64,000 bases of DNA from Poriferisodalis sp965208925 (GTDB lineage: Bacteria > Actinomycetota > Acidimicrobiia > Acidimicrobiales > Poriferisodalaceae), in the NCBI RefSeq assembly GCF_965208925.1, contig NZ_OZ242364.1:2666001-2730000 (forward strand), written 5' to 3'. This document shows positions 15,947 to 24,136 of the stretch, piece after piece (the first letter of the stretch is position 1; each line of letters starts with the position of its first letter). Below the pieces are notes generated by a model that was given only the letters and a program-made list of their open reading frames with translations, had not been told where the DNA came from and did no database searches. The position numbers and the translations under genes were made by a program.

Positions 15947-17965
15947 ATGACCGAGCTGCGAACGAATTGCCCCCGTGACTGCTACGACAATTGCGGGATC
16001 GTGGTGCGTCCGGGAAGAAACGGCCGGGTCATCGTGCGCGGCGATCCGGAACATCCGATCAACCGGGGAACGCTGTGCACCAAGTGCGCAACTGCGTACA
16101 ACGGCGTGTGGCAGGACCCCACCGAGCGCTTGTCCACGCCGCTCCGTCGCGTCGGACCGAAGGGTAAGGGAGCGTTCGAGGCCATCAGCTGGGAGGCTGC
16201 GCTGAGCGAGGTCGCCGAGCGAACCCAGCAGGTCGTCGACGAACGCGGGCCTCAGGCCGTGGTTCACACCCACTACTCGGGGACGCTGTCGATGCTGGCA
16301 TTCATGTTCCCGATGCGGTTCTTCAACCGGTTGGGCGCCACCGAAGTCGAGCCGGACTCGATCTGCAATCTGGCAGGGCACATCGCCTGGTCGGCGATGT
16401 TCGGCATCTCGGTCGCCGGCTTCGACCCCCGGACCGCTGCAGACTCGTCGTGCATTGTGGTGTGGGGTGCGAATCCGTCCCACAGCGGTCCTCACATGGA
16501 CGAACACTGGCTGGGCGACTTCGACGGCGCGGTGGTGGTTGTCGACCCGATCCGCACTGACACCGCCGCGCGGGCCGATCTGCACCTCCAGCCGTTCCCG
16601 GGCACCGATGCTGCGCTGGCGTTCTCCATGGCGCACGAGCTCAGGGCCCTCGGGGCGTTCGACGACGAGTTCATCGCAGCACATGTCCATGGCGCCCCCG
16701 ATGTGCTCCCGACCATCGAGACGTGCTCGCCAAGCTGGGGCGAGGCACAGACCGGTGTCCCGGCTGAACAGATCCGGCGAGCAGCGCAGCTCTATGCGTC
16801 CGGCCCCGCGCTGCTGTGGGCGGGACAGGGGCTGCAGCGCCAGCCCACCGGCGCCAACGTGATGCGAGCGATCGGCCTGCTGCCCGCGCTCACCGGCAAC
16901 ATCGGCAAACCAGGGGCCGGGATCTGCTACCTCAACGTCGCAGCAGCGCTGCTCGGAGCCGACTTCGACGAGCTCGCCGGAGCGTCGCTCGTGGACGGCG
17001 AGGCCCGCCAGATGAACCACATCGGTCTCGCCGGCGCGCTCGAAGATCCCGATCGCTTCGGCGCCATGTTCAGCTGGAACACCAACCCGCTGGCCTCGGC
17101 CGCTGAACAGCTCAGGCTGCGGGAGGCGTTCCGCCGTGAGGACCTGTTCACGGTGGTCGTCGACTGTTTCCCCACCGACACCGTCGACTATGCCGACATC
17201 GTCCTGCCGGCGGCCAGCTTCCTGGAGTTCGACGATCTGACCTTCAGCTACATGAACCCCATCGTGGGAGCACAGTGCAAGGTCCGCGAACCCGTCGGAG
17301 ACTCGCTGCCCAACCAGGAGATCTTCCGCCGGCTCGCCGCAGCGATGGGATACCACGAACCCGAGCTGCACGAGACCGATGAAGTGCTCATCGAGCGGCT
17401 CCTGGACGGGCTCGACCTGGGGCTCTCGTTCGAAGAACTGGCCGAACGGGGTCACGTCTATCTCACCGAGGAGCCGTTCGATTACTTCGCGGCTCGAAGG
17501 TTCCGCACACCTTCGGGGCGGATTGAGATCGCTTCGGCATCGTTGTCAGAGGTCGGCCTCGACCCGGTGCCGACGCCGGCAACCGATCCCGCCCGACCGG
17601 AGGGCCTGTTTCGGCTGCTGACGCCGGCATCTCGCTGGCGTCTCAACGACTCGCATGCGAATGACCGGACGATCGGTCGGCGGTCAGGGCCGGCAACCGT
17701 CACCGTTCACCCCGCCGACGCGGCCGATCTCGGCATCTCCGACGGCGATCTGGTGCAGCTCCGCAATGGCGCCGGAGAGATCACGCTTGCGACGGCCATC
17801 GGCGACATCGCACCTCGCGGCGTGCTCGTGGCCTACAAGGGGCGCTGGCCCAAGCTCGAGCCGGGCGGATGCAATGTCAATGCGCTGCACGAGGGCAACT
17901 CGGCCGACATCGAGGGCTGCAGTGCCGTGCACGGCACCCTCGTGAGCCTCGAACCGGCCCGGTGA
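15947..17965 (+). CDS. Molybdopterin oxidoreductase (DMSO-reductase family)
   Basis: A 672-residue molybdopterin enzyme without a Tat signal, so probably cytoplasmic. The N-terminal [4Fe-4S] motif has Cys8, Cys12, Cys16 and Cys44 (CPRDCYDNC, then GTLC). A molybdopterin domain follows (WGANPSHSGPH, about 173-183; LTGNIGKPGAG, about 316-326), and a C-terminal dinucleotide-binding beta-barrel (about 560-670) contains SRWRLNDSHAND. Such proteins transfer electrons or oxygen to small organic substrates; the substrate is unknown. It is divergent from the second double CaiB gene, 69 bp apart, with an operator-like palindrome between. The GDT1 gene follows after 26 bp. Confidence 0.88.
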   Translation: MTELRTNCPRDCYDNCGIVVRPGRNGRVIVRGDPEHPINRGTLCTKCATAYNGVWQDPTERLSTPLRRVGPKGKGAFEAISWEAALSEVAERTQQVVDERGPQAVVHTHYSGTLSMLAFMFPMRFFNRLGATEVEPDSICNLAGHIAWSAMFGISVAGFDPRTAADSSCIVVWGANPSHSGPHMDEHWLGDFDGAVVVVDPIRTDTAARADLHLQPFPGTDAALAFSMAHELRALGAFDDEFIAAHVHGAPDVLPTIETCSPSWGEAQTGVPAEQIRRAAQLYASGPALLWAGQGLQRQPTGANVMRAIGLLPALTGNIGKPGAGICYLNVAAALLGADFDELAGASLVDGEARQMNHIGLAGALEDPDRFGAMFSWNTNPLASAAEQLRLREAFRREDLFTVVVDCFPTDTVDYADIVLPAASFLEFDDLTFSYMNPIVGAQCKVREPVGDSLPNQEIFRRLAAAMGYHEPELHETDEVLIERLLDGLDLGLSFEELAERGHVYLTEEPFDYFAARRFRTPSGRIEIASASLSEVGLDPVPTPATDPARPEGLFRLLTPASRWRLNDSHANDRTIGRRSGPATVTVHPADAADLGISDGDLVQLRNGAGEITLATAIGDIAPRGVLVAYKGRWPKLEPGGCNVNALHEGNSADIEGCSAVHGTLVSLEPAR

Positions 17966-17979
17966 ATTGACGCTCGACG

Positions 17980-17985
17980 TAGGGT
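17980..17985 (+). promoter_or_regulatory. -10 element, leaderless promoter of GDT1 gene
   Basis: TAGGGT followed by 6 nt and the GTG at 17992; hexamer and spacing are identical to those of the deacetylase gene at 7314. Confidence 0.5.
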
Positions 17986-17991
17986 GCCGCG

Positions 17992-18558
17992 GTGGCTGAC
18001 GTCGGCGTTGCGTTCGGCATCGTGTTCCTGGCGGAAATCGGCGACAAGACCCAGCTGGTCGCTCTGACAACCGCGGGACGTCACGGCGCCGTCAAGACCC
18101 TCGCGGCATTCGTTGCCGCCATCGCGCTCTTGCAGACCATTTCGGTCGCTGCAGGATCGGCAGTCGGGTCGATCTTCGGGGGCCGGGCTGCCACGGCAGT
18201 CGTCGGCGGGTTGTTCGTCGTGCTGGGACTGTGGACGTGGTGGTCGGCGGACGGGGATGAGGAGGAGATGCCCAAGGGATTGGGCCGGGCGAGCCTGCTC
18301 GGCGCGACCGGGTTGTTCCTGCTCGCCGAGCTCGGCGACAAGACCATGATCGCGACCGCTGCACTTGCCGCTGAGCGCTCGGCTGTCTTCGTGTGGCTGG
18401 GCTCGTTTGCTGCCATGGTCGCGGCGACCGGGCTCGCTGTCGTGGTCGGTCAGCAGCTTGTCGAGCGCCTGTCAGGTCCGAGACTTGCCCGGATCGGCGC
18501 CGTCGTCTTCGTGGCGGTAGGTGTCATCACCATCGTCAGTGCCGTCGTCGGCGGTTGA
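17992..18558 (+). CDS. TMEM165/GDT1 (UPF0016) family membrane transporter
   Basis: A 188-residue protein with six predicted membrane helices in two repeats, each with the family signature: EIGDKT at residues 15-20 and ELGDKT at 113-118. An acidic cytoplasmic loop (DGDEEEM) separates the repeats. Family members move Mn2+ or Ca2+ against protons; in bacteria manganese export is the best-supported role. GTG start at 17992. The last 87 bp overlap the 3' end of the convergent antiporter gene. Confidence 0.9.
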   Translation: MADVGVAFGIVFLAEIGDKTQLVALTTAGRHGAVKTLAAFVAAIALLQTISVAAGSAVGSIFGGRAATAVVGGLFVVLGLWTWWSADGDEEEMPKGLGRASLLGATGLFLLAELGDKTMIATAALAAERSAVFVWLGSFAAMVAATGLAVVVGQQLVERLSGPRLARIGAVVFVAVGVITIVSAVVGG

Positions 18559-20295
18559 GTCGGGACCGAGTTCGGTGTGGAGGACGGCGTGGGTGACCGC
18601 TTCGGTGTCGGGCTCGGGCAGCTCGAAGTGGCCGAGCGCGTGGGCGATGAGCGCGTCGTGGGCGGCTTGGCGCTCTGCGACGACGTGATCGACCAGCCCG
18701 TCGCGTTCGAGGTCGGCGGCATCAGCGGGATCGGCGGCCCAGGCCAGCACGGCGATGTCGGGGTTGTGCTCGCGGGCGATACGGGCGAACTGCTCGACCG
18801 CTGAGGGCGGGCTGTCGACCGCGAGCGCGATCCGGGCGTCACGCAGGCCGGCGCGCTCGGCGATCACGTGACGGGAGACGTCGCCCACGAGCACTCTCCG
18901 TCCTGTGGATGCGGCCCATCGCTGCGCCTCGGGGTCGAGCGACACGACGGTGTAGGGGATGTGCGCCAGCTCGAGCGCGGAGACGATACGGCGTGCCCGC
19001 GGGCCGAAGCCATTCACGACGGCGTGATCGACCAGCGTTTCGTGCTCGCTGGGATCGAATTGAGGGGCATCGCCGTCGTGCGCGCGATCGTTCTGGCGGG
19101 CGCGGCGGTCGGCGTCGGATCGTGCGGCGAGCGACTGGCCCCAGCGAGCGCCGAAGGGACTGAATGCCATCAGCAGCACGGTCACGGCGATGAACGCGTC
19201 GGTGCCGTCGGCGAGTCCCGCCGGGACGAGTCCGACTTCCTCTCCGGCTCGTTCGAGCACGAAGGAGAACTCGCCGATCTGTGCCAGCACCAGCGCCCCC
19301 GAGAGCGCCACCGCCCGCGGCTGGCGCACCAGCAGCGCCGCAGCAGTGGTCGTCAGCATCTTGACGACCACCACCGCCAGGGCCAAGCCGACCACCAGCG
19401 GCAGGTTGCGCGCGAGGTAGCCGACGTCGAGCAGCATGCCGATCGACACAAAGAACGTCGCCGAGAACAGGATCTGCAGCGGCATCACCTCGCCGAGCGC
19501 TCGCGCGGCCACGCGGCTCTCGCTGACCATCAGTCCCGCAAGGAACGCCCCGAGCGAGATCGAGACGTCGAGCAGGCTGGTCGCGTACGCGGTCCCGAAG
19601 CAGATGGCCAGCACGGTCAGCAGGAACACTTCGCCCGACTGGATTCGCGAGACGTACTGCAGCACCGCCGGCACCAGCGTCCGCGCCACCACGATCACCG
19701 CCACGACGATGCCGGCTGCCTTGGCGAAGGCGATCAGCACGTCGGCGGGGCCGGTGGTCTGGCCGCCCAGCAGCGGCACCGCCAGCACCATGGCGACGAT
19801 CGCCAGGTCCTGGAAGATGAGCAGCGCGACCGAGACGTTGCCGACGGGCGACGTGGTGGCCCGCCGCTCGGCGAGCACCTTGAGCACGATGGCCGTGCTG
19901 CTCAGCGACACGAGCAGTCCCGTGAAGACTGCTGTTCGCCATTCGACGCCGAAGGCCGCGACAACCCCGGCCACGATGCCCGTGGTGAGGCCCACCTGGA
20001 CTGTCCCGCCGATCAGGAACAGCGATGCCAGCCGCCGGACCCGTTCGAGGCTGAACTCGATGCCGAGCGTGAACAGCAGCAGCATCACACCGATGTCTGC
20101 CGACTGGTTGACGAGGTCGATGTCGCTGATGAGGCCGACGCCGCTGGGCCCGATGACCGTGCCCGCCGCGAGGAACCCGACGATCGGCACCACCCCGAGA
20201 CGCGATGACACGAAGGCGATCAGCGTCCCCGCAACCAGCAGGATCGCCAGCTCAGTGAACAACGGCGGTGCCGACGCAGCCAACAGCACTTGCAC
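18472..20295 (-). CDS. Kef/CPA2-type monovalent cation:proton antiporter with TrkA-N domain
   Basis: A 607-residue antiporter. Residues about 10-385 hold some 12 membrane helices in the CPA2 fold, including the GxLxGPSG-type segment AAGTVIGPSGVGLI. A cytoplasmic Rossmann TrkA-N/KTN domain (about 425-545) has GFGPRARRI as its nucleotide loop. The tail after it is acidic and low in complexity (many Asp) and is encoded opposite the end of the GDT1 gene. It should exchange K+ or Na+ for protons under nucleotide control. Start GTG 20295; GTG 20289 is an alternative, since a TAGTCT -10-like box lies only 3 nt before 20295. Confidence 0.88.
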   Translation of the reverse strand: MQVLLAASAPPLFTELAILLVAGTLIAFVSSRLGVVPIVGFLAAGTVIGPSGVGLISDIDLVNQSADIGVMLLLFTLGIEFSLERVRRLASLFLIGGTVQVGLTTGIVAGVVAAFGVEWRTAVFTGLLVSLSSTAIVLKVLAERRATTSPVGNVSVALLIFQDLAIVAMVLAVPLLGGQTTGPADVLIAFAKAAGIVVAVIVVARTLVPAVLQYVSRIQSGEVFLLTVLAICFGTAYATSLLDVSISLGAFLAGLMVSESRVAARALGEVMPLQILFSATFFVSIGMLLDVGYLARNLPLVVGLALAVVVVKMLTTTAAALLVRQPRAVALSGALVLAQIGEFSFVLERAGEEVGLVPAGLADGTDAFIAVTVLLMAFSPFGARWGQSLAARSDADRRARQNDRAHDGDAPQFDPSEHETLVDHAVVNGFGPRARRIVSALELAHIPYTVVSLDPEAQRWAASTGRRVLVGDVSRHVIAERAGLRDARIALAVDSPPSAVEQFARIAREHNPDIAVLAWAADPADAADLERDGLVDHVVAERQAAHDALIAHALGHFELPEPDTEAVTHAVLHTELGPDSTADDGTDDGDDTYRHEDDGADPGKSRT

Positions 20296-20347
20296 CCGAG
20301 ACTATTGGCGCGGACGCCTCACGGGAGTTGCGGGATGTGAGTCGGTG

Positions 20348-21799
20348 TCAGCGCACCTCGAACGCATCGAGGTGAAGGTCGCGCATCTCGCGACGGAAGC
20401 GGGTCCAGCTGCCGGGGAAGAACGGCAGGATGCGACCGTTGCGGTCGCGGTACCAGCCGGGGCAGTCGCCCGCCCAGCTCATCTCCTGCAGCTCCGCTTG
20501 GGTGGCTTCGCCCCATTCGTGGGTGGCGTCTCGGCGAGCCTCGATGGCGTTCGCGCCGCGGGCGAGCATGTGATGGATCCAGCGGCCGATGTAGTCGGTG
20601 GCGACTTCGGCCGTCATGAACACAGGGGCATGGCCTGGGGATCCGTTGACACCAGCGACGGTGAACCAGTTCGGGAAGCCCGGGATGGCGACGCCCCGGA
20701 ATGATTCGGGCGCCCGACCGAAGGCTGTCCGCAGGTCGAGGCCATCGCGTCCGTAGATCTCCAGCGCAGGCCCGCCATCGGCCCGGCCACCCAGCTTGTA
20801 CCCGGTGCAGAAGATGACGACGTCGACATCGACCTCGGTGCCGTCGGCGCTGACCACGCCGCTCGGGGTCAGCGCGGTGACGCCGTGCGGAACGAGCGTC
20901 ACGTGATCCAGTGCCAGGGCGGGGTAGTAGTCGTCGGAGACCAGGATGCGTTTGCATCCCGGCTCGAACGAGGGTGTCAGTGCGGCGATCGTGTCCGGAT
21001 CCGAGATCGCGGCGCGCATCTGGTCCATGACCTCAGCGCGCAGCTCCTCGATGGCGTCGGTCTTCTTCTCGAACGCCCGTTGCCACAGCATGGTGTCGCG
21101 GTACTGCCGGCGCCGAGCGCGGTGCCAACCCTCGTCGGTGGCCAGCTCCGCCTTCTCCTCATCGGTGTAGAAGCGGTTGCGGCGAGGGCGAACCCAGTTG
21201 GGCGTGCGCGAGTACACGAAGACCTCGGCCGCGTCCTTCGCCACCTCGGGAACGACCTGGACCGCGGCCGCTGCGCTGCCCACCACCGCGACCCGACGCC
21301 CGGCGAGCTCGACGTCGTGGCGCCACGAACCGGCGTGCCACACCAGGCCTTCGAAGGAGTCGAAGCCGTCGAGGGTGGGGTAGTGGGGTTCGGTGAGGCC
21401 GCCAGTGGCTGAGACGACGAAGCGGTGGCGGAGCCGTTCGCCCTCTGCCAACTCGAGTTCCCAGCAGGTGTCGTGAGGCTGCCACGATGCCCGGTCGACG
21501 GTGGTGTTGAGCCGGATGTGGTCGGCGATGCCGTACTTCTCGGCGCACGACCTGATGTAGGCCTGGATCTCGGAATGGCCGGAGAACACCATCGAGAAGT
21601 CGGGGTTGGGCTCGAAGCTGTAGCAGTAGATGTGCGACGGGATGTCGCAGTGCAGTCCGGGGTAGGTGTTGCGCAGCCACGTCCCGCCGACATCGGACTG
21701 CTTCTCGTAGACGACGAAGTCGTCGATGCCCAGACGCTTGAGCTGGATGCCCATCACCACGCCGCTGAGGCCCGCGCCCAAGATCCCGACCAACGCCAT
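20348..21799 (-). CDS. Flavin-dependent (Baeyer-Villiger type) monooxygenase
   Basis: A 483-residue class B flavoprotein monooxygenase. The FAD motif GxGxxG is at residues 8-13, and the Baeyer-Villiger fingerprint F-x-G-x3-H-x3-W is present at 149-159 but ends in Arg160 instead of Pro or Asp. The NADPH motif region (VVGSAAAAV) has lost the usual glycines. CTGYK near residue 330 is the second flavin motif. The enzyme should oxygenate a ketone or related carbonyl using NADPH and O2. The altered fingerprint makes the exact class less certain. Divergent from the acyl-CoA dehydrogenase gene. Confidence 0.85.
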   Translation of the reverse strand: MALVGILGAGLSGVVMGIQLKRLGIDDFVVYEKQSDVGGTWLRNTYPGLHCDIPSHIYCYSFEPNPDFSMVFSGHSEIQAYIRSCAEKYGIADHIRLNTTVDRASWQPHDTCWELELAEGERLRHRFVVSATGGLTEPHYPTLDGFDSFEGLVWHAGSWRHDVELAGRRVAVVGSAAAAVQVVPEVAKDAAEVFVYSRTPNWVRPRRNRFYTDEEKAELATDEGWHRARRRQYRDTMLWQRAFEKKTDAIEELRAEVMDQMRAAISDPDTIAALTPSFEPGCKRILVSDDYYPALALDHVTLVPHGVTALTPSGVVSADGTEVDVDVVIFCTGYKLGGRADGGPALEIYGRDGLDLRTAFGRAPESFRGVAIPGFPNWFTVAGVNGSPGHAPVFMTAEVATDYIGRWIHHMLARGANAIEARRDATHEWGEATQAELQEMSWAGDCPGWYRDRNGRILPFFPGSWTRFRREMRDLHLDAFEVR

Positions 21800-21842
21800 G
21801 GCACTAGTGTCTCAGCGGAGGCCGCGGGGGACAGGCTCGAAC

Positions 21843-23048
21843 ATGACGGTCTACGACGAGGCGCACGAGTGGTACTCGACGCACTGGGATGCCGAGATGC
21901 CCGTGGGGGACTGGTGGCGGCTCATCTCCGAGTCCGGATGGGGCTATCCGTTCTGGCCGGCCGATCGGTTCGGTCGCGGCCTCAGCCACGTCGAAGCAGC
22001 CGAAGCCGACCGCGCCCGGGATGACGTCGGGGCGTTCGGGCCTCCGAACGGGGTGGCGGTGACGCTGGTGGCGCCCACACTGTTTGAGCACGGTCCCGAC
22101 CTGCTCCTCGATCGCTACCTGCCGAAGATCGCCACAGGCGAAGAGCTCTGGTGTCAGCTCTTCTCCGAGCCCGGCGCCGGATCGGACCTGGCGGGGCTAC
22201 GGACCACCGCCGAGCGAGACGGCGACGAGTGGATCATCAACGGCCAGAAGGTCTGGACCACTGCTGCTCACACGGCCGATCGGGCCGTCGTGATGGCGCG
22301 CACCGACCCCGACGTGACCAAGCACCAGGGCATCTCGTTCTTCTGCATCGACATGGGCCAGCCCGGCGTCGAGGTTCGCCCCTTGCGGGACATGACCGGT
22401 GATTGCGAGTTCAACGAGGTCTTCATGGACAACGCCCGCGTGCGTCACGACGATGCGATCGGCGGGCTGAACAACGGCTGGCGGGCGGCCATGACGATGC
22501 TGGCCGTCGAGCGCGAGCTCGATGCGGTGGGCCACGACGGCGGCGGTGACGTCGTCAACGACGTCGATCTCTCGGCACCTGTCGGAGTGGTCCAGCATTC
22601 CCAGGCCACCAGCACCGGCATCTCGGGTTTCAGCTACACCACAGGCGCCATGAAAGACCAGGTCGTCCGATCGTTGCTCGATGACGAGGATCGAACCGAT
22701 CCGCTGCTGCGACAGGCGTTGGCCAACGCACACATCGAACGAGCTGTCCTGGACTGGAACGGCGCTCGACAGGTGAATCCGTCGCTCGGCAAGCTCGGCA
22801 ACTCGCTGTTGTGCCGCACCCTGCGCGATCTGGGCTTTTTCGGCAAGGGAATGCCCGCACAGCTCGGCCGCGACGATCAGCCCGACGGCGGTCACTTCCT
22901 GAAGACGGCACTGTTCGCCCAGGGCATGGCCATCGCCGGCGGTACCGACGAGATCCAGCGCAACCTCATCGGTGAGCGCGAGCTCGGTCTTCCCAAAGAG
23001 CCTGATCCGACTCGGGGTCTGGCGTTCAGAGAACTCCCCGACCAGTAG
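21843..23048 (+). CDS. Acyl-CoA dehydrogenase
   Basis: A 401-residue FAD acyl-CoA dehydrogenase. It has the middle-domain FAD/substrate motif QLFSEPGAGSDLAGLRTTA and GQKVWTT (about residues 105-140), and the C-terminal GGTDEIQRNLIGERELGLP signature close to residue 380. The enzyme introduces a 2,3-double bond into an acyl-CoA and passes electrons to ETF. The open frame begins at 21726, but that part overlaps the divergent monooxygenase start; ATG 21843 fits the family N-terminus. The region about residues 235-270 is more variable than usual. The SnoaL-like gene follows after 9 bp, probably in the same operon. Confidence 0.88.
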   Translation: MTVYDEAHEWYSTHWDAEMPVGDWWRLISESGWGYPFWPADRFGRGLSHVEAAEADRARDDVGAFGPPNGVAVTLVAPTLFEHGPDLLLDRYLPKIATGEELWCQLFSEPGAGSDLAGLRTTAERDGDEWIINGQKVWTTAAHTADRAVVMARTDPDVTKHQGISFFCIDMGQPGVEVRPLRDMTGDCEFNEVFMDNARVRHDDAIGGLNNGWRAAMTMLAVERELDAVGHDGGGDVVNDVDLSAPVGVVQHSQATSTGISGFSYTTGAMKDQVVRSLLDDEDRTDPLLRQALANAHIERAVLDWNGARQVNPSLGKLGNSLLCRTLRDLGFFGKGMPAQLGRDDQPDGGHFLKTALFAQGMAIAGGTDEIQRNLIGERELGLPKEPDPTRGLAFRELPDQ

Positions 23049-23057
23049 GAGAAGCCA

Positions 23058-23531
23058 ATGCCCTACACCGCACAACAACTGTCGGACCTCCAGGACATCC
23101 GCGACGTCCTGCACTCGTACTGCCGCGCCATCGATGACAACCGTCCCGACGACGTGGTCGAGCTGTTCACCGATGACTGCGAGTACGACTACGGCGGCGA
23201 ACTCGGGACGTTCAACGACAAGGCGTATGCGTACAAGTTCTTCCGGGCCGGGACCGACAAGATCTACAAGCGGTCTGCGCACTACGTGAGCAACATCGAG
23301 GTCAGCTTCAACGGCGAGGACTCGGCCGAGACGGTGACCTATCTCGACGCGTGGCACGAGTTCCACGAGGACATCGACAACGCCTGGGTCTTCGGACGCT
23401 ACGTCGACTCGTTCGTGCGCACCGACGCCGGCTGGAGGATCTGCAAGCGTCAGGTGCTCACGATGGGTCAGGAAGCGTGGCCCCGCGAGGTCGACTACAT
23501 GGCGCGCCACGTGTTGCCGCCTCGTCGCTGA
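23058..23531 (+). CDS. SnoaL-like / NTF2-fold protein
   Basis: A 157-residue protein of the SnoaL-like NTF2 superfamily, a cone-shaped alpha+beta barrel. It opens with a helical segment DLQDIRDVLHSYCRAIDDNRPDDVVELFTDD, the usual family start. Members are small hydratases, isomerases or dehydratases; relatives encoded beside acyl-CoA dehydrogenases in actinobacteria act in steroid or aromatic pathways, so an acyl-CoA-related role is plausible but unproven. Start ATG 23058 has AGGAGAAG upstream, 9 bp after the dehydrogenase stop. Confidence 0.8.
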   Translation: MPYTAQQLSDLQDIRDVLHSYCRAIDDNRPDDVVELFTDDCEYDYGGELGTFNDKAYAYKFFRAGTDKIYKRSAHYVSNIEVSFNGEDSAETVTYLDAWHEFHEDIDNAWVFGRYVDSFVRTDAGWRICKRQVLTMGQEAWPREVDYMARHVLPPRR

Positions 23532-23553
23532 GGTCCGCTACAAGTCTCTCGGG

Positions 23554-23626
23554 TGGAGCTAAGGGGAATTGAACCCCTGACCTCTTCCATGCCATGGAAG
23601 CGCTCTACCAACTGAGCTATAGCCCC
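23554..23626 (-). tRNA. tRNA-Ala (anticodon GGC)
   Basis: A 73-nt cloverleaf on the minus strand. The acceptor stem GGGGCTA pairs with TAGCTCC, with discriminator A. The D arm is GCTC/GAGC and the anticodon stem CTTCC/GGAAG has loop ATGGCAT, so the anticodon is GGC, reading GCC. The T arm is AGGGG/CCCCT with loop TTCAATT. The genomic 3' bases are CCC, so CCA is added after transcription. Confidence 0.97.
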
Positions 23627-23712
23627 GAGGCCTCACGACGATACCAGCGCGCTGGCGGGATTCGAGAGTTGATCGGACGGCATATCAGTGCGCGTGCGGC
23701 TTGTTGCGGGCA

Positions 23713-23718
23713 TATCGT
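23713..23718 (+). promoter_or_regulatory. -10 element, leaderless promoter of PNPOx-like gene
   Basis: TATCGT, 7 nt before the ATG at 23726, no Shine-Dalgarno. The same hexamer and spacing precede the LLM oxidoreductase at 25150. Confidence 0.5.
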
Positions 23719-23725
23719 CAGGCTC

Positions 23726-24112
23726 ATGAGCATCCCCGTGGAGCCGGCCGATATCGGCAAGCAGATGGAGCAGTTCGGTACTGCGGCGTACGTGCTGACG
23801 GTGCGCGACGACGCAACGCCGCACATCGCCCACCTGGACATGCGGCTCGACGGTGACGTGCTTCGGTGCGGCGCCAGCCGATCCGCTGCCGCCAACGTGG
23901 CGCAGCGGCCGACGATCTCGCTGCTGTGGCCGCCGTTCGAGCCGGGTGGCTACTCGATGATCGTGGACGCCGAGGCCCGCACCGTCGACGGCGACGACGG
24001 TCTCGAACTGGAACTGCGGCCGACCTCGGGCGTCCTGCACCGGCCCGCAACACCGGCTACCCCGGCCGCCAACCCCAACTGCAGCTCGGACTGCGCCCCG
24101 CTGAGTTCCTGA
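23726..24112 (+). CDS. Pyridoxamine 5'-phosphate oxidase-like (split-barrel) protein
   Basis: A 128-residue protein resembling the flavin/F420-binding split beta-barrel family. The strands AAYVLTVRDDATPHIAHLDM and VLRCGASRSAAANVAQRPTISLLW (about 20-70) match the typical pattern in which the second binds cofactor phosphate. It is on the short side for the family, and the C-terminal 25 residues are Pro/Ala/Ser-rich and not barrel-like. Cofactor and substrate unknown. The longer frame upstream crosses the tRNA and is rejected. Confidence 0.65.
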   Translation: MSIPVEPADIGKQMEQFGTAAYVLTVRDDATPHIAHLDMRLDGDVLRCGASRSAAANVAQRPTISLLWPPFEPGGYSMIVDAEARTVDGDDGLELELRPTSGVLHRPATPATPAANPNCSSDCAPLSS

Positions 24113-24136
24113 CTCGATGCCGGGCGCCGACTGGCG

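Noticed and set aside
15878..17455. 526-codon upstream extension of the second CaiB frame
   Set aside because: Antisense to the molybdopterin oxidoreductase; composition is that of a shadow frame.
22197..23510. 437-codon frame antisense to acyl-CoA dehydrogenase and SnoaL-like gene
   Set aside because: Shadow of two well-supported genes; no recognisable domain.
23594..23725. N-terminal extension of the PNPOx-like gene
   Set aside because: It would overlap the tRNA-Ala gene; the leaderless promoter points to ATG 23726.
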